Assembly (NCBI GenBank): GCA_015499995.1 | Contig: JADNRV010000159.1 | Coordinates: 55,836 to 119,835 of the forward strand | Source: Flammula alnicola | Taxonomy: Eukaryota > Basidiomycota > Agaricomycetes > Agaricales > Strophariaceae | DNA length: 64,000 bases | Direction of reading: 5' to 3' | Shown here: piece by piece, positions 23,311-34,996 of the stretch | How positions within the stretch are numbered: position 1 is the first letter of the stretch | Layout of the letters: each line of letters starts with the position of its first letter | Position numbers and translations under genes: made by a program | The notes under the pieces: generated by a model | Databases searched by the model: none | What the model was told of the DNA's origin: nothing | The model's input: only the letters and a program-made list of their open reading frames with translations

Positions 23311-25567
23311 ATGATTCTGGGTGCTCTAACCTCTGCCCTGCCTTTGCTCTCGATTCTCAGCGTTCGTGCCGTAGCTTTTACGAATTTGGTGGAACAACAG
23401 ACAGGAAATTTGGTTGGCCCAACTGTCACCCTCGATTGTAAGTCCAATTTATCGTGATAATTGGATGAACACTAATATATGCGCCTACAGATGGATTGTT
23501 TACTGGCCTGCGCAACGACTCTAGTGGAATAACTTACTTTCGGGGCATTCGCTTCGCAGACCCCCCAGTCGGGGATTTGAGATGGAAGGCACCGGTTTCA
23601 CCCCCGTCAGAGCACTTGGGACACGTAAACGCGACAGAGGTATGCCATTTTGTCACTTCCTTGGATGTGATTGTCTCTAAAATACCAATTTTACTGTAGT
23701 TCGCTGATGCTTGTATCAGCACGGAACAGAACCAAGTTGTGAAAGGGACCTCCGAGGACTGTTTATTCGGCAATGTACTACTTCTTTGCTTTCTCGCACC
23801 AGAAAAAAAATCTAGAATTCGAGCTTTTACACAGATATATGTGCCCAATAATACCCGTGTAGACTCCAAGCTTCCGGTGATAGTTTGGTTTCACGGTGAG
23901 GCATGCGATGTCTTCTCGCTCAAGGCGTTTAAACTCATTGTCGAATACATTACATAGGTGGAGGTTACCAAACAGAAGATACCCACGACGCACCTCCAGA
24001 CTTGATTTTGAACTCCAGTGCCAAACCCCTTATATTTGCCTCGTTCGAATATCGTCTCGGGCAATTTGGCTTTCTCGGTAAGTTCTTCGACCTTTTAGTC
24101 AATGGTGGCCCAAAACAGCGTTCTTCCGAAGGGGGATCCCAGATACATGATAATGGTACACTAAATGCGGGACTTTTTGATCAGGTAGGCTCTTGCCTCT
24201 GCCGGATGCCTATGCTAGGTTACGAACTTGTTGCGCAGAGAGCTGCCCTCCAGTGGGTCCAAAAATACATTCATCTTTTTGGTGGGGATAACAGGTCAGT
24301 ACTTTTCTACCGCTGTTGTAATGCCTATACCGTATACGAAACAGTCAGGTCACCCTATGGGGTCAGTCCGCTGGAGCAGCATCCATCATGTTTCATGTAA
24401 GTCATCTCTTTCGCAAGCCTGATTTCCGCCTGACTCGTATTTTCTAGTTAATGGCGAATGGTAGGGACAGCGAGGGCCTCTTCCGTGCTGCAATGGGAGA
24501 CAGTCCGGTCCTTACTTCAACGCCGATATTCAACGAATCCTACGCTGAAGAGATCTATCGACAAGTCGCAGAATTTGCGTGCGTTCTGATCTCAACTGAG
24601 GCCCTATTCATGATTGTCTGATAGTCACCCTGGAACAGCGGATGTGGAAACCAAACTGGCACAGGAACACTCCAATGTCTGCGGTCAGCCAGCAGCGACG
24701 CTCTCACTCTCGCAGGGAGCAAACTAAGAGCCGCTCGCCCCGCAACGCACTTCATCTTCTCCCCCGTCATCGATGGCGATTTTGTCAAAGAGCGTCCAAT
24801 AGAAGCGTTCAGCGCCGGCCGGTTCGCTCGGATCCCACTCCTATTTGGCTCCAACACCGACGAAGGATCACATTCGTCCGACGCTCTCCATGATCCAGCG
24901 GCAAATACTTCGATGCCCAATGCTAAGGAAAGGACAGTGTTCAATTTCCTGCGTGGTCAATATCCCAATATTACCGACGCAGCTTTCGCCCAGGCCTTGG
25001 AGCTGTACCCGCTGGAAGACTACAACAATTCGCTCAGTTTGCAAGGAGCACAAATGTATGGGGAGGCGCGCTATATCTGTACAGCGGTGATGATCGCGGG
25101 ATTCGCTGCTGGCGGTTCTAATGACGTCTATCAATTCCGGCAAGTGTTTTTCTGGCTCTCCCTCTCCTGCCTACGTGACCCACTCACTTCATTCAACTGT
25201 GGTATTTAGCTACGACAATCCGCATTTAGGCTCAGACCACGAGTTGGAGTTGAGAGCTTTCTTTTCTCCGCCCGCCCAAGCAAATAAGCAGGATCTGTCC
25301 TTATTCGAATCTATGCGCGAATACTGGACATCTTTCGTTACGGATGGCCGCCCTACATCGCAGAATGATGTGTCATGGGACGTAAGTGTTCCTATTACAC
25401 TGCCGAAGTCACAGCTGACTGGCTGGACATGAAAGCCTGTGAGCAACACAACAGGGAGCCCGCGTATCCTCCTCCAGCCGGGAAATGTGACAATGGAGCC
25501 CCTTAGCGATGGTCTAATTTCTCGGTGCGCGTTTTGGCGCGGTCTCCATGATGAGATGCAGACATGA
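23311..25567 (+). CDS. secreted type-B carboxylesterase/lipase (copy 2)
   Basis: Paralogue of 8566-10834 with the same order of exons. The first ATG of the frame is 23311, giving a signal peptide (MILGALTSALPLLSILSVRA). Blocks in order: GITYFRGIRFADPPVGDLRW, TSEDCLFGN, LPVIVWFHGGGYQ, FEYRLGQFGFLGG, LQWVQKYIHLFGGDN, nucleophile motif GQSAGAAS (about 24370), ARIPLLFGSNTDEGSH and YDNPHLGSDHELEL. Stop is TGA 25565-25567. The catalytic Ser sits in GQSAG here and in GESAG in copy 1. Introns keep phase throughout and I saw no break. Several NxS/T sites suggest glycosylation. Confidence 0.88.
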
Positions 25568-27422
25568 ACGATGGGTCTTATTCCGCCTGGCATCCAGTTG
25601 ATAGAAGGATTGTAATATGTCAGTATCTCTTTTTTCATCGACGACCTGTGCAATGTACTGGCACAACACTGATATGAAATTACTCAACTGCGATCTTGCT
25701 CCCTCTCTTATACGTTTTCGTTGTTGGTTTGGATGTTCATGCCGAGAAGCTACGATTATGTTACTCTTTGAACATATTGATGTCTTCAGCCTTTAGAATA
25801 CCTATATCGCACGTAGATATACACACATACACATCACAAGAGGTCATTAATATTATGCGAAAGCCAGTCTTAAGGCCTGCCCATCCTTCTTCTTCAACCG
25901 TTCCAGTTTATGCACATCGTTCTCGTCTTCGTGCTCAGATTCAGCATCTGCGAAGCTGATAAGATAGACCTTTCCTTTCTTTCCATTCTCTTCTTCATTT
26001 ATTTCGTTCTTGTGGAACAGAACATGGTCCGAGGTAAGTCCATTGTGGAGGTATTTCAGACCGTGTAGCGATTCCACTGCTTTCAAAAAGCGTTGACTTC
26101 AGAATGAAGTGATCGTGAGCTTCAGGAATAAATTATGAAGACACTCAAGGACTTACTAGTGGCGTGCTTTAGTTCCTTGAAAGCCCTGACTCTTCAGAAG
26201 AACCGAAAGAGCAGTTCCTCCATAATCCATAATGAGGGCGTCGTAGCCTAGGTCGTCATTTACACTTGTGAACAAGCCGAAGTGGCGTACAAGAAATGAA
26301 GCCCCGGCATCTGAGAGTTTGGAATATATCGCATATTCATTCTGGAGGCGCTTCTGCTTGCCCTTGGTCATTGCGAATTTAAGAATGAGGCGACCGGCGT
26401 AGCACTGCTTCTCGGGGATGGCGGTTCCATTGTTTCGAATTCTTGTTAAGGTGACGCTCCAAACCGACGTTTCCATGGACGAGTCTTCTAAAGGTTCGAT
26501 CTCGAGCTCCACATGTTCGTCGCATATCTGAGACTCAAATTCGAGGCAGGGTTCGACAGTACCTACAACTTCCTCCTCAGATACTTCTCCGAATTTGCTT
26601 CCAGGGTCGAGATCTTCATCTGGACCTTCATGGATGGCAACAACCTTGACTCTGGCGTCCGAAGAAAGAGGTTTTCGATAAAAAATATGGTGTGTCTCAT
26701 CGGATCGAATAAATCGAGGGAGTTTTATCGCAACCTTATCCGCAGCGGCCAGCTGGCTGAGAAGTTCCTAGAATTATACTTTTTGTAAATGGCGTGTAGA
26801 GCGTCGGAGGGTTCGAATTAAGATTCATACCTCGTTCATGATATTAGTCGCGGCCTCTTCCTCCTGCGCAGTTTGCGTTGATGGAAAACCACCCAGTTGG
26901 TAATTGAGGTAATCGTAATGGTAGTTGCGTTGATAGTATGTTAGCCATATGGCACCTTGGATGGTAGATGCTATGTCTTCCAGTTGTTTTGCTCTGTCCA
27001 GAGAGTCAAAAAAAGCCATGATGTAGAGCGAAACGTGGAGTTTATAGTGTGATGGATTGTCATCTTTCGATACTTGGATAAGATGCGACAGATGTAGGGT
27101 CTGGGATTCTCGATGTCTCCTTACGATGATCTCGAAATTGCCTGAGCTAATGACGGCGAAAGTCGCGTCGTTCCGCACAAGTTGGGCATAGACCTAAACA
27201 GAGGGTTAACTTGAAGTTGGCGAATAAAGAGAGAAGTAGATCTTACTTGTTGGATAATATAGCATGCTTTCTTAGAGGGAGGGTGTGTAGGAGGGGATTC
27301 AACGTTTTGTTGTGCATTGAGTCGGGGTTCGGAACTGATGTCTGCGTCGGAGTCTGAATTAGGTGTCCTGCGCTTTTGTCCTACCCGAGACTGAGGTGGA
27401 TCCCACCACTGTTGTCTTGCGT

Positions 27423-27438
27423 CAGGCCCCGTCTTTCT
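27423..27438 (+). repeat. target-site duplication, 3' side of LINE
   Basis: CAGGCCCCGTCTTTCT, identical to 34981-34996. It abuts the poly(T) run that marks the poly(A) tail of the minus-strand LINE. Confidence 0.9.
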
Positions 27439-27668
27439 TTTTTTTTTTTTTTTTTTTTTTTTTTGGTGGAGCCTTTATAGTTAGGGTCGACAGCTGCCAA
27501 TAGTCAGCTTCTCTCCTAGGCTGAGGGGGGTGAGGAGCAAAGCCTCGCCTACTGGGGGGGGTATGATAAGAAATGAGACCGAAAAACACAAACACCAACC
27601 GGGGGAAATGTCTGAGAACACACCCTGTTACGGGTAGTGTGGGACTTGGGTGCCGCGCTGATGATATG

Positions 27669-30600
27669 TCAGCGATTCCGTCCTGGGGGACGTTCTGCGG
27701 CTCCCGCACCCACTAAAACCCCGCTCGCTCGTGTCCAGTCTTCAGGTAAGAGTTCCTCGTTTTGTAGAGTACCTTTCCATGTCCTCATCACTAAGGACTT
27801 GGTTATTTTTTTCCATTTGTAGGCCGTCTTTGTTGCCATTGCCTGGTCTATTTTCAGTCGTCGGTTTATTCTATGTCTCCATCTCGAGGTTATTTCATTT
27901 TTGTGGGCTATCTTATTGATGTCGCCGTCGTTTTCGATTTTCCATTCGCATCGTATTAGCCAGATTAGATAGAGTGATTCAGAGATTACTATCGTGTATA
28001 ATCTGTTTAGCGCCGTGTCTGGCTTTCCGTTTTCTTTTCTGAAATTTGCTAGAGCACATCCTAGTGTGTCCCCATAACTCAGATGTCCGGTTTCCACTCC
28101 TCTGTTTTCCAGGATTTCGTCTGCTAGTTTCCATATTACCTCTTGTCCAGAGGCTCTACATTCTGTTTGAATGTGTTCCAAAGTTTCTATTGTATCACAC
28201 ACGTTGCACCATGCTCGGTGTTCGTACTGGGGGATATTTTCCCAGTAGGTTCCTACTCTAACTGAGCCGTGTATGGCTCTGTATAAGAAGGCTCTTATCT
28301 TCTTGTCTACGTTTGGATTTCTTATTGACATCCATATCAGCCTGTCAGTAGGTAATCGGCCCCATCTGCCTTTCACTGCCCAGCGTACTAGGTCTAACCC
28401 AATTAGTGTAGCTCTTCTCGTAGTCAGTGTTTTTACTTTTATTTCGCGTATACCACGATATATCTCTGCTTGCGTTAGTCCTGAGAGCTCGGCTCCTTCT
28501 ATTTTGTATTCTGGTGGGATGTCCAAATTAATGTGGTCATGGTCTTCCTTTTCGGATCCCGTCTTGGCTAGACCGTCTGCGCCGTCGTTTCCTCTGTCTC
28601 CGCTGTGTCCTTTTACTTTGACTATGTATGTGTCTCCTTTTCTTGCTCTCAGTCTTGCGAGTAAGGCTTGGTTTATTTCCTTATGTGCGGATCCGATCCA
28701 TCCTTTGCTTTCTTTCACACGACCGTTCTTTAGTGTACAGTCTATTGAGTATTGTGAATCTGTGTATATCTTTAACTGTGCTTCAGTCGGTGCGGTCTGT
28801 ATGGCTGCGAGTATGGCAACTAGTTCTCCTGTATTGTTAGATTGCTCCATTTCTTCAGGTAAGCGGATCGAGGTGTTTCACTCATCATTCTCTTCAAACC
28901 ATATTCCTGCTCCGGCCTTTGCGTCGTCATCGCCGTTGTTCTCACATGAACCGTCTGTGTATATTATGACTTCTTCTGGTGCTTCTGGGGTATTTGCTTC
29001 ATTTGTGATGATGGGTGTATTATTTGTTTTCTCTGTTTTTCCGAATATACGGAAACATCTATCGAAGGTGTTCATTGTTACGTCTTTGCAGAATAGCTCA
29101 GTTGACTGGGGCTGTCCCAGTATTTCTATATCTTCTCCCGCATTCCTTTGGTCTGAGGGTTTGAATTTCTCTGGTAGGGAATTTATTATTTCTTTTGCCT
29201 TTTTCATGCATAGGTGCGGGTTTGGGCACTTTTTTCTTCTTTCTTCTTTGCATATTTCGCATTTACAATTCTTTCTGGGTTTGTGTTCTTGGTTCTGTAA
29301 TGTCCTCGAGAAGTTTAGTGCCTCCCCGACTGTCTGTATCCCGTGATTTCGTCTCAAGCATATTGCTTCTTTCAGGTTGCTCCAGTTCACCCGTCTCGTC
29401 TTGTTCATTGGCTGGTTGTCATTCTCAGGTGTTTGTGTTTGTCTCGCTAATTGGATGTCTCCAATGTGATACCATACTGGTAGGTTTCTTTTCAGTTCTT
29501 CTGAAAGTGCTGGTGGGTCGAATATGACATTGTATTTCTCTTTCGTTTTTAGCATACGTGTGAGTTGCAGTGGGAGTGGTATCTTCCTGGATTTTACTAC
29601 TATGTTGACATTTTGAAGTGCTATGTTACTTAGACTATTGCCATCTGCGACACATGTGTATTCTTTCATATTGGCTTCGAGTATTTCGTCGGCAACATAG
29701 GCCCACCGTGGTCTGTCTTTTCCAAATTTTAGGTACTGTTGGAGTCGTCTGATTTCTATTGCTTCATTTCTTGCTGCTATGTCCAGCAATTTTCTACCGC
29801 CGTTGGCTACTGGCGCTCTCAGGGTGTCTCCTTTAATCATGGGTTTGGTTTCATCCCACATGAAGGTTGATATCCGGGTCTGGATCTTTTTTAACACCTC
29901 TTTGGGCATTCCTTGGACTCGTGTTAGGTATTGGGTGCGTCCTCCTACTTCCATATTCACGATGAGTCGTCGTCCCTCTTGTGTTGGTTTTCCCTTTCCC
30001 CATCTTCTTAGGTTCAGGTCGATTTTCTCGACTACAGGTGTCCATACTGCTATATCGTTTACTCCGTTTCCTACGTAGGAACCGAGTACCCTTGTATGTT
30101 CTCTTTCTCCGACTATCCTTATGTGATTTGGAATGATCTCATGTTGTTCTCCTAGCTTTCGTGTTTCTATTACTTTCTCCCTATGTTCTGGGGTACCCAC
30201 CAGCAGTATTTCGGTTTTTTCCACGTTAAATTTTGCTCCTGATGCTTTGCACCATTTTTCTAGAATGTCCATTAGGTCTTGGAACTTGTCATCTTCTGAG
30301 AGGTAGACAGTGGTATCATCTGCGAAGAGAGTAGTTATTAGTCGCTCCGTTAAGCCTTTGATTTGGAAGCCGTTTAGTTCTGACTGGCGTAGTAGATTTG
30401 CTAGTGACTCTATTGCTAGGTTAAACAGTAAGCATGACATTGGGTCTCCTTGTCTGACCCCTCTGCAGATTTTATAGGGTTCTCCTAGTACACCGTTTAC
30501 CATGACCTGGGTGTACGCATCTTCGTATAGTGCTTTTACTGTGTTTATAAAGTGTTTCGGAAATCCATATTTCTTTAGGGTTTCCCATAGGAAGTCGTGT

Positions 30601-32995
30601 TTGATCTTATCATATGCTTTTTCTTGATCGAGGAATATCATTGCTCCATTTTCTTCTGCGAGTTCGCATCTGCTTATCATTATGTTGATTAGGTCTGTGT
30701 GATTTTCAATTTGTCTTCCTTGCATGAACCCGGCTTGGTCCTTATGAATTAGTTTGGGTGTGGCTAAGGCTAGTCTCATGGCTAGTGCTCGCGTGAGGAT
30801 CTTGTAGTCTGCGTTGAGTACTGTTATTGGTCTGTAGTTGCTTATATCGGTTCTGTCCTTTTTCTTATAGATGGGGCACATCCACCCCTCGGCAAATCTT
30901 GTTCCTTGTCGCATTCCGTTTTTTTCTATGTTATTGAAGATAATCTTAAGTGTTTCGATTACTTTGAAGGTTGGTTTGTCTGTGTCTTCTGCTGATATTT
31001 GCCTGTCTAGTAGTATTTTCCAGAACTCATGGGGCAGGCCGTCTAGTCCTGCTGCTTTACCATTTGGTAGGTTTCTTATGGCTAAGTCTATCTCCAGCCC
31101 GTCTATTGGCTGCGATAACACTTGTTTGGCGCTTGCGTCTAAGGTTTCGCTCACCGAGTCTAGGGCTGCTTGCATATGTTCACTCCTTTCTTCTTCTGTG
31201 GTGGTGCTCGAGGTTTCCAGGTATTGCAATGAGTTGTGATGCTCGGTCGCTATTTTCAACATGCCTTCCGTTTTTCGTTCGTACTGCGGTGGTGTAGTGC
31301 CCGGGATTTTCATCATGTGAAATGTGTCCCTTGGTTTTCTTTCTTTATTCTCGTTGATCCAAGGTTTTCGGATTGTCTCTCTGTTTATCCAACCACTGGT
31401 GTCCAGGTTGTCCCTTGCGATCTGGTATCAACGTTGGGTTAACATCTTCGTTTCACCCTCAATTTCCGCACTTAAGAGTTGTCTACTTTCTTCGGGGATA
31501 GTGAGGTCGTTCTGTACTTGATGTATTCTTTCCTTAAGGTCTCTAATCCTTTTTTCCAGCTTCGGGATTTTGGTTCGGGCCATGTTCCTTACCTCTTTTA
31601 TGAGGGATACTTTCCAGTCTCGGTATAGTTGTTGCGGCTTTGTCTTGTCCATATTATCTGCTGGGTGGTTCATAATTTCTTCGTGTAGTTTGATCCCTGT
31701 TTTGTTTATTAGTTCTCTCACGTCTTTGTCATGTAGGAGGTGGAGTGGTATGTACCATCTTCCTCTGCCTATGTACGGGGCCGCAGAGCTGTATATTTTG
31801 ACCGAGACAATCTTATGGTCTGTGAGTATTTCTGAGTGGTCAATATTCCATTCGAAGGTATGTTCTCCTAGTTCATTTGTCATGTATATTCTGTCGATTC
31901 TGGATCGCGGGCCTTCCCTTGTACTTGATTCCCAAGTGTATGCTCGTGTGGTAGGGTGATCGTTTCTCCATGTGTCTGCTATCTGGAGCGTTGACTTTAG
32001 TGAGTCTAGGGCGTTTACAGGTCCTGTTTCGTCCCTATACACGGGTACTCTATCGATGGCTTCCTCGACTATATTGAAGTCGCCAAGCATTATGTCCGGT
32101 AGGGGTAGGTTCTCGTCAACCCATTTCTGTTCCAGGTCTCTCCAAAACTCAGCATTCTGGGTCGAGTTATTTGGTGCGTATACTGCTAGTATGTTCAGTG
32201 TAGCATCTCCATGCCATGGTAGTGTCATTCTCATGGCTCTCCAGGTATCATGCTGTGTGTGGTAGCTTCTTTCCATTTCGTTCTGTATTTGTTAAGTATA
32301 ATTGCTATGCCTTTCGCGTTTGGATGGTCCGAGTCTCCATCATGGAAGATGTGCATTCGATATCTGTGCATATTGTTAAGCTGTTCTACACGTTCGTCAG
32401 GTAAGTAATGTGTCTCTTGCACTGCTAGTACGTCTATGTTTTCTGTTTTCATACGATGATTTATTGCCGTCCACTTGTGGGCTGTTCTGTTGGTGCCTGC
32501 GCCTCTAATATTTAGTGTGGCTAGTTTTAGCGTGCCTCTGGTTGTCTTTCCTCAGGCTCGGGAGTGTCTAGGTAGGCCGTTTGTGTGATATGAACTTGGA
32601 ACTGCCCTTGGTCTGGGCGTACGGTGGTGAGCCGTCCCTGTTGTGGGATATGATTGAGGTGTTGCACCTATGGGGTGCGGGCCAGGCGTAGTACTTCCGG
32701 ATGCATCATTTGTGGGTGGTATTCCCCGATGTCCTTCCATACTACTAGTAGGCGACCTCGTGTCCATTCTCGGACTCCTGTCGTCGGTATCCCGAAGACT
32801 GTCCTCGTCAGGTGCTGGGTTCAAGACAGGTGCAACCCAGCCCCGTTCAGTCCCGGCCGGGAGGATGCCTCCGATACGTGCTGTATCTACCATGGTGGTG
32901 CCTTGTACTGGTTGCTGTCTTGCTGTATTATCCATATTTGCTGAGAGAGGGGGGGCCAGGAGAGAGGGAACTTGGTCTGCGAGCTTCGAGTACAC
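27669..32995 (-). pseudogene. LINE ORF2: endonuclease, reverse transcriptase, RNase H (interrupted)
   Basis: N-terminal Pro/Thr-rich part (32995-32552), then the APE-type endonuclease with TLNIRGAG, VQETHY, LGDFNIVEE, SRIDRIYM and TDHKIV. The reverse transcriptase follows with NYRPITVLNADYKILTRAL, MIFLDQEKAYDKI, GVRQGDPMSCLLFNL and the catalytic box LFADDTTVYL (about 30320). A CCHC-like Cys/His cluster lies near 29220-29290. RNase H has YTDGSCENNG, NNTGELVAI, YTDSQYSID and KGHSGDRGNDGADGLAK, all four catalytic acids visible. In-frame TGA stops at 32552, 31428 and 28878 and a frameshift near 32250 break one otherwise continuous frame ending at 27669. Confidence 0.9.
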
Positions 32996-33225
32996 ATCTA
33001 TTTGACGTGTCTTTAGCCTTTAGACCTGACGGCAGTCCCAGCTCACTGGAGAGCGTTGCCGATTTTTGTTTCACCGATATTCTCAGGTGTTACGCTATGT
33101 GGTAGGGAAAGAATGATTCGATATTGTGTTCTTATGGGTACTACATTTGTGATACTTTGGTAGGTATGGTAGAAGTCGCATGTGTTTAAGCAGTCATTTC
33201 GTACTATGTGTTACGCTGTGGTTAC

Positions 33226-34467
33226 TCAGCGGCGTCTAACTTTGTTGCCTCCGCCTCGTCCATTTCTGGCTCCCCTAGTAGCTGTGGAGTGGCGACCTCG
33301 AGAGGAGGTGGATTGTGGTGGCACTCCTCGGTCAGGGAAGTTGGTGTCATCGAAGCCATCGAGTGTGAGGTAGGGGCAGAGGCCGCTCGGGTGGGCACGG
33401 CCAGAACAGTGGCGGCACAGGAAGGTCTCCATGGTGTAGAGAGGCCCGCGGGCAGTAGCGAAGTTGAGGCAGGATATGCTATCGATCCATTCCTTGTTCT
33501 TACGATGGTCGTTAGAGGGAGGGGTAGCGTAAACGTTGAACCTCGGTTTGATGAGCTGAGTTTTGTTGGGTAGGGTGACATTGATCGTATATCCTTCAAC
33601 TCGGACAGATTGGGTGATGTAGGCCGCTCGGGCCTTCGTGGTGGTGTAGATGGGAGGGATGTTGTTGTGGTCTTGGGCGATCTTGCGGAAAGGGGGGCTG
33701 CCCTCCTTGGTGATGGTGTCGCGGACGGCTGAGGTGATGGCCGCGATATTTTCATCTGTGGGTGCGAGGTTTGTGTCTCCGAGCTGACATACGAGAGTGG
33801 ATGGTTTGAAACTGTATGGCATTGTGACAATGGTACCATGTTGGGTGGAGAAGAGTGGTACGCTGAGGAGTTGGGCTTTCTCCTTGGCCGTGATGTTGGT
33901 GACGAGGGTGGGTACGTAGGTAGCGAGTTCCTCCACTGTCTTGTAGTTGTCTGGGATGGCTGGGACGACTGCGCAGCCATTGTGGCCGATGATCGTGGCG
34001 ATCACATTTTCGACTATGTTGGTGGTGATGGACGGGTCGCGCCTATACTTGTCGCCAGGGATATGGGCGAGGATTTTTGGCTCTGGGGTACTGTCCCATA
34101 CCGGGAGCGTGGTCCTTCCGACGAGGAACATGTATTCCTTTCGGGTAATGCCTTCGACGCGGAATTTGGCGACGTCTACAGGGGGGGTAATGGTGGGGTT
34201 GTGAGATGCGTCTGGGTCTTCTTCTTCGTCGCCCGGCATAGGAGGGGCAGGAGTGTCAGGTCTGGCTGGGATGTTCGTTCTCTTGGGGTCGGGGGGGTGT
34301 TCGCCATCATAATCGTCGGTCCTGCGACGTTTCTGGCTTTCAGCGCCTGAGGATTGGGTTGAGTTTGGGAAACTAAGAGGAGGGGGTTGGGAAAGGCCAT
34401 AATCGGGTGAGCGATTGTGGTAGATATCCATCGGAGTCTCTTGTGAGCTAGCGGGTGTGGCAGGCAT
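33226..34467 (-). CDS. LINE ORF1, gag-like RNA-binding protein
   Basis: 413 codons, uninterrupted, ATG at 34467. Disordered N-terminus with a basic patch (QKRRRTDDYDGEHPPDPKRT), a central globular part, and near residues 361-374 a single zinc knuckle C-x2-C-x4-H-x4-C (CRHCSGRAHPSGLC). A Gly/Arg-rich tail ends GGNKVRRR. LINE ORF1 products bind element RNA to form the retrotransposition particle. It lies about 230 bases upstream of ORF2 in the element. Confidence 0.88.
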   Translation of the reverse strand: MPATPASSQETPMDIYHNRSPDYGLSQPPPLSFPNSTQSSGAESQKRRRTDDYDGEHPPDPKRTNIPARPDTPAPPMPGDEEEDPDASHNPTITPPVDVAKFRVEGITRKEYMFLVGRTTLPVWDSTPEPKILAHIPGDKYRRDPSITTNIVENVIATIIGHNGCAVVPAIPDNYKTVEELATYVPTLVTNITAKEKAQLLSVPLFSTQHGTIVTMPYSFKPSTLVCQLGDTNLAPTDENIAAITSAVRDTITKEGSPPFRKIAQDHNNIPPIYTTTKARAAYITQSVRVEGYTINVTLPNKTQLIKPRFNVYATPPSNDHRKNKEWIDSISCLNFATARGPLYTMETFLCRHCSGRAHPSGLCPYLTLDGFDDTNFPDRGVPPQSTSSRGRHSTATRGARNGRGGGNKVRRR

Positions 34468-34858
34468 GTGTGTGGGCTGAGTCGGTTAACTCTGTGGGGT
34501 GTTTGGAGAGAAGTAGGCTGTAGAGGAGCGTTTTATACGCATCTTTTGTGCCTTTCATTGGCGGTTCCGGGGACTATGCTCTTTGGGTCTTTGGGTTTTT
34601 GGGCTCTTTGTCGACAGGTTTCTTTGCGTTGTCTTTGTCTATCTTGACTTTCATCTTTGTGATTTGTTAACGGGTGGAGCAGCCGTATCTTTGTCATGAC
34701 GTACATGTTATTCACCTTTGTTTGGTTCGTGGTGTGTCGACGCCTGGTTTTGGCCTGGTGGCATGGTGGCCACTCTCCCCTCGTCGCCGTCTACCAGCAG
34801 AGCTGGAGTCTGATGTGGAGGCTGGGATAGGGAGATGGGGGGTGGTGGTATTCCTAGG

Positions 34859-34906
34859 ACTGCATTGATACGATGTCCACGATAACTATCATCGTATTCA
34901 ACGCAG
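34859..34906 (-). other. hairpin in LINE 5' UTR
   Basis: Arms CTGCATTGATACGATG and CATCGTATTCAACGCAG pair with one or two mismatches around a loop of about 14 bases. It lies 74-121 bases into the element from its 5' end. The perfect palindrome CCCACGATCGTGGG (about 34928-34941) lies next to it. Possible RNA structure; function unknown. Confidence 0.5.
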
Positions 34907-34980
34907 TGTGATCCTACCCTCGCCTACCCACGATCGTGGGAAAAAACCAGCATGGTGGTGGTTTAAGGTCAAGGGGCCCC

Positions 34981-34996
34981 CAGGCCCCGTCTTTCT
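34981..34996 (+). repeat. target-site duplication, 5' side of LINE
   Basis: CAGGCCCCGTCTTTCT, identical to 27423-27438. Removing one copy together with the element restores the host reading frame (..RKTGPDARQQ..). Confidence 0.9.

Larger units (their letters stand above)
27439..34980 (-). mobile_element. near full-length non-LTR retrotransposon (LINE, Tad/I-like)
   Basis: 7.5-kb element on the minus strand with 5' UTR (34980-34468), ORF1 with a zinc knuckle, ORF2 with endonuclease, reverse transcriptase and C-terminal RNase H, a short 3' UTR and a poly(A) tail (T run 27438-27464). It is flanked by a perfect 16-base duplication (27423-27438 and 34981-34996), the product of target-primed insertion. 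Gag-EN-RT-RNase H order is that of Tad1/I-group LINEs. ORF1 is intact; ORF2 has three TGA codons and one frameshift, so this copy is probably not autonomous. It sits inside an exon of a kinase-like gene. Confidence 0.95.

Noticed and set aside
1..25567. Biosynthetic gene cluster (4CL-like enzyme plus esterases)
   Set aside because: No polyketide, terpene or peptide core enzyme is present; the genes between are PEX8, a carrier and surface proteins.
28273..29346. 357-codon plus-strand open frame
   Set aside because: Antisense to the reverse-transcriptase/RNase H part of LINE ORF2; a shadow of that coding sequence.
34900..34980. HDV-like self-cleaving ribozyme at the LINE 5' end (hairpin CCCACGATCGTGGG followed by TAGGCGAGGG, like a P4 and J4/2)
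   Set aside because: I could not find a 3' strand complementary to the first seven bases for the P1 stem, nor a good P2 helix.
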